The notes under the pieces: model-generated | Told to the model about the DNA's origin: nothing | Databases searched by the model: none | The model's input: the letters and a program-made list of their open reading frames with translations, nothing else | Assembly (NCBI GenBank): GCA_031265725.1 | Contig: JAISCH010000182.1 | Span: forward strand, 1-6,062 | DNA from: Propionibacteriaceae bacterium | GTDB taxonomy: Bacteria; Actinomycetota; Actinomycetes; Propionibacteriales; Propionibacteriaceae | Length of the DNA stretch: 6,062 nucleotides | Reading direction: 5' to 3' | Made by a program: the position numbers and the translations under genes | Part shown: positions 5,214 through 6,062 of the stretch, piece by piece | Layout: the number at the start of each line of letters is the position of its first letter | How positions within the stretch are numbered: position 1 is the first letter of the stretch

Positions 5214-6062
5214 GTGTCGCTAAGTGCTAAGAAGAGCATAGCCGAAGAAGCCGAAACTGTAACCGAGTCAACTTCCAAGCCCCTGTTGAAGTTGGCCACT
5301 GAGGCCAAATCCCCGAAAGCCAAGCCCCCGAGAGCCAAAGCCGCTGCCAGTTCTCCGACTGCTGAGGCCGCTGCGGAACAGGCTGCGCCCAAGCGCACTC
5401 GCAAGAAGAGAGTCGCTGAGCCACCGGCCACCAGCCCAGCCGAGGTAGAGGCTGCTGAAGACGAGGGCGAGGAGTTGCCTGATCTGGAGTTGATCGACGC
5501 CAACGAGGACGAGTTGGCCGCTGAGGACGAGGCGTTGGACGCGGCTGGCATCGAGGACGATCTTGACGAGGATGGCGACGAGCTGACCGTTTCCAGCCTG
5601 CTCACCGAGAGCAAGGTCGAGGTCAAATTCTCCCGCGAGGGCGACGATGTCGTGCTCACCATCGGCGGCAAGAAGCGTTCTTTGGATGACGTGGACGATT
5701 CCGAATTCGAGCCTGCCGAGGAGGCGAAGGTCGAGGCGGAGTTGTCTGAGGACGAGGGTTTCAGCCTGTCCGACACCGACGACGCCGATGAGCCGGAGCA
5801 ACAGGTGATGGCCGCTGGCGCGACCGCCGACCCGGTGAAGGACTACCTGAAGCAGATCGGCAAGGTGGCCCTGCTGAACGCGGAGCAGGAGGTTACCCTC
5901 GCCAAGCGCATTGAGGCCGGGCTCTTCGCTGAGGAGAATCTGAACGAGATCGACAACGCTCCGGATTTCATCGAAGACCTGGAATGGATCAGGGACGACG
6001 GGCGGAAGGCGAAGAACCATTTGCTAGAGGCGAACCTGCGCCTGGTCGTCTCGCTGGCCAAG
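5214..6062 (+). CDS. sigA: Primary RNA polymerase sigma factor SigA/RpoD, 3'-truncated by window edge
   Basis: The first 283 codons of the essential vegetative sigma-70 factor are present. The GTG at 5214-5216 is the only reasonable start: an in-frame TAA lies at 5190-5192 and GAGAGG (5202-5207) sits 6 nt upstream. Residues 31-66 are Lys/Arg/Ala/Pro-rich and probably disordered. Residues 81-126 are strongly acidic, with half Asp or Glu. Residues 133-160 look like a small beta-strand unit (VEVKFS, VVLTIGG), followed by a second acidic stretch (157-195). Region 1.2 spans 206-242 (DPVKDYLKQIGKVALLNAEQ, LAKRIEAGLFAEENL) and region 2.1 begins at about 267 (KNHLLEANLRLVVSLAK). Regions 2.2-4 lie beyond the edge. 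The region 1.2 and 2.1 sequence is typical of actinobacterial SigA/HrdB. It is paralogous to the sigB gene on the opposite strand 2.4 kb away. The first codons (CTA, AGT, ATA) are AT-richer than the rest, as expected for an open initiation site. Confidence 0.95.
   Translation, partial: MSLSAKKSIAEEAETVTESTSKPLLKLATEAKSPKAKPPRAKAAASSPTAEAAAEQAAPKRTRKKRVAEPPATSPAEVEAAEDEGEELPDLELIDANEDELAAEDEALDAAGIEDDLDEDGDELTVSSLLTESKVEVKFSREGDDVVLTIGGKKRSLDDVDDSEFEPAEEAKVEAELSEDEGFSLSDTDDADEPEQQVMAAGATADPVKDYLKQIGKVALLNAEQEVTLAKRIEAGLFAEENLNEIDNAPDFIEDLEWIRDDGRKAKNHLLEANLRLVVSLAK

Noticed and set aside
5268..6020. Minus-strand open frame (250 codons) opposite sigA
   Set aside because: It is Leu/Gly/Ser-rich because the sigA strand is rich in Glu/Asp/Lys codons. 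The plus-strand protein is clearly SigA.
1..6062. CRISPR array, insertion sequence, tRNA/rRNA gene, phage or defence module
   Set aside because: There are no regularly spaced repeats of CRISPR size, no transposase or integrase homology, and no tRNA-like folds. All long coding regions are identified housekeeping families.

Overview
The window looks like chromosomal housekeeping DNA from a high-GC Gram-positive bacterium (Actinomycetota). The reasons are a strong G/C third-position bias, GTG starts, an actinobacterial PAC2-family protein next to an acyl-CoA thioesterase II, and a primary sigma factor with the long Lys/Ala/Pro-rich then acidic N-terminus seen in actinobacterial SigA/HrdB. The family may be Propionibacteriaceae or a relative, but that is an inference and I cannot name the genus.

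Layout from left to right: (1) the 3' part of a PAC2-family gene (1-776, +), whose N-terminus lies outside the window; (2) tesB, acyl-CoA thioesterase II (789-1685, +), 12 bp downstream and probably co-transcribed; (3) a 136-bp convergent intergenic region with three copies of an 8-bp repeat and a 17-bp perfect hairpin that probably terminates both strands; (4) sigB, a group 2 sigma-70 factor (1822-2781, -); (5) a 133-bp spacer with a terminator-like hairpin plus T-run and a weak candidate sigB promoter; (6) ptrB, oligopeptidase B, a cytosolic S9 serine peptidase (2915-5074, -); (7) a 139-bp divergent promoter region; (8) the first 283 codons of sigA/rpoD, the primary sigma factor (5214 to the right edge, +).

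The two sigma factors are paralogues. SigA is the essential vegetative factor; SigB is a shorter relative without the N-terminal extension and probably serves stress or stationary phase. They lie on opposite strands on either side of the peptidase gene. The PAC2 and TesB pair form a separate unit that converges on sigB. No gap exceeds 140 bp, so there is no large unexplained non-coding stretch.

I found no CRISPR array, mobile element, RNA gene or evident new multi-gene system. The most useful oddities are fine-scale: a changed -35-reading residue and atypical C-terminus in SigB, loss of two acidic residues thought to form the P2 pocket of oligopeptidase B, and small symmetrical elements in the intergenic regions.
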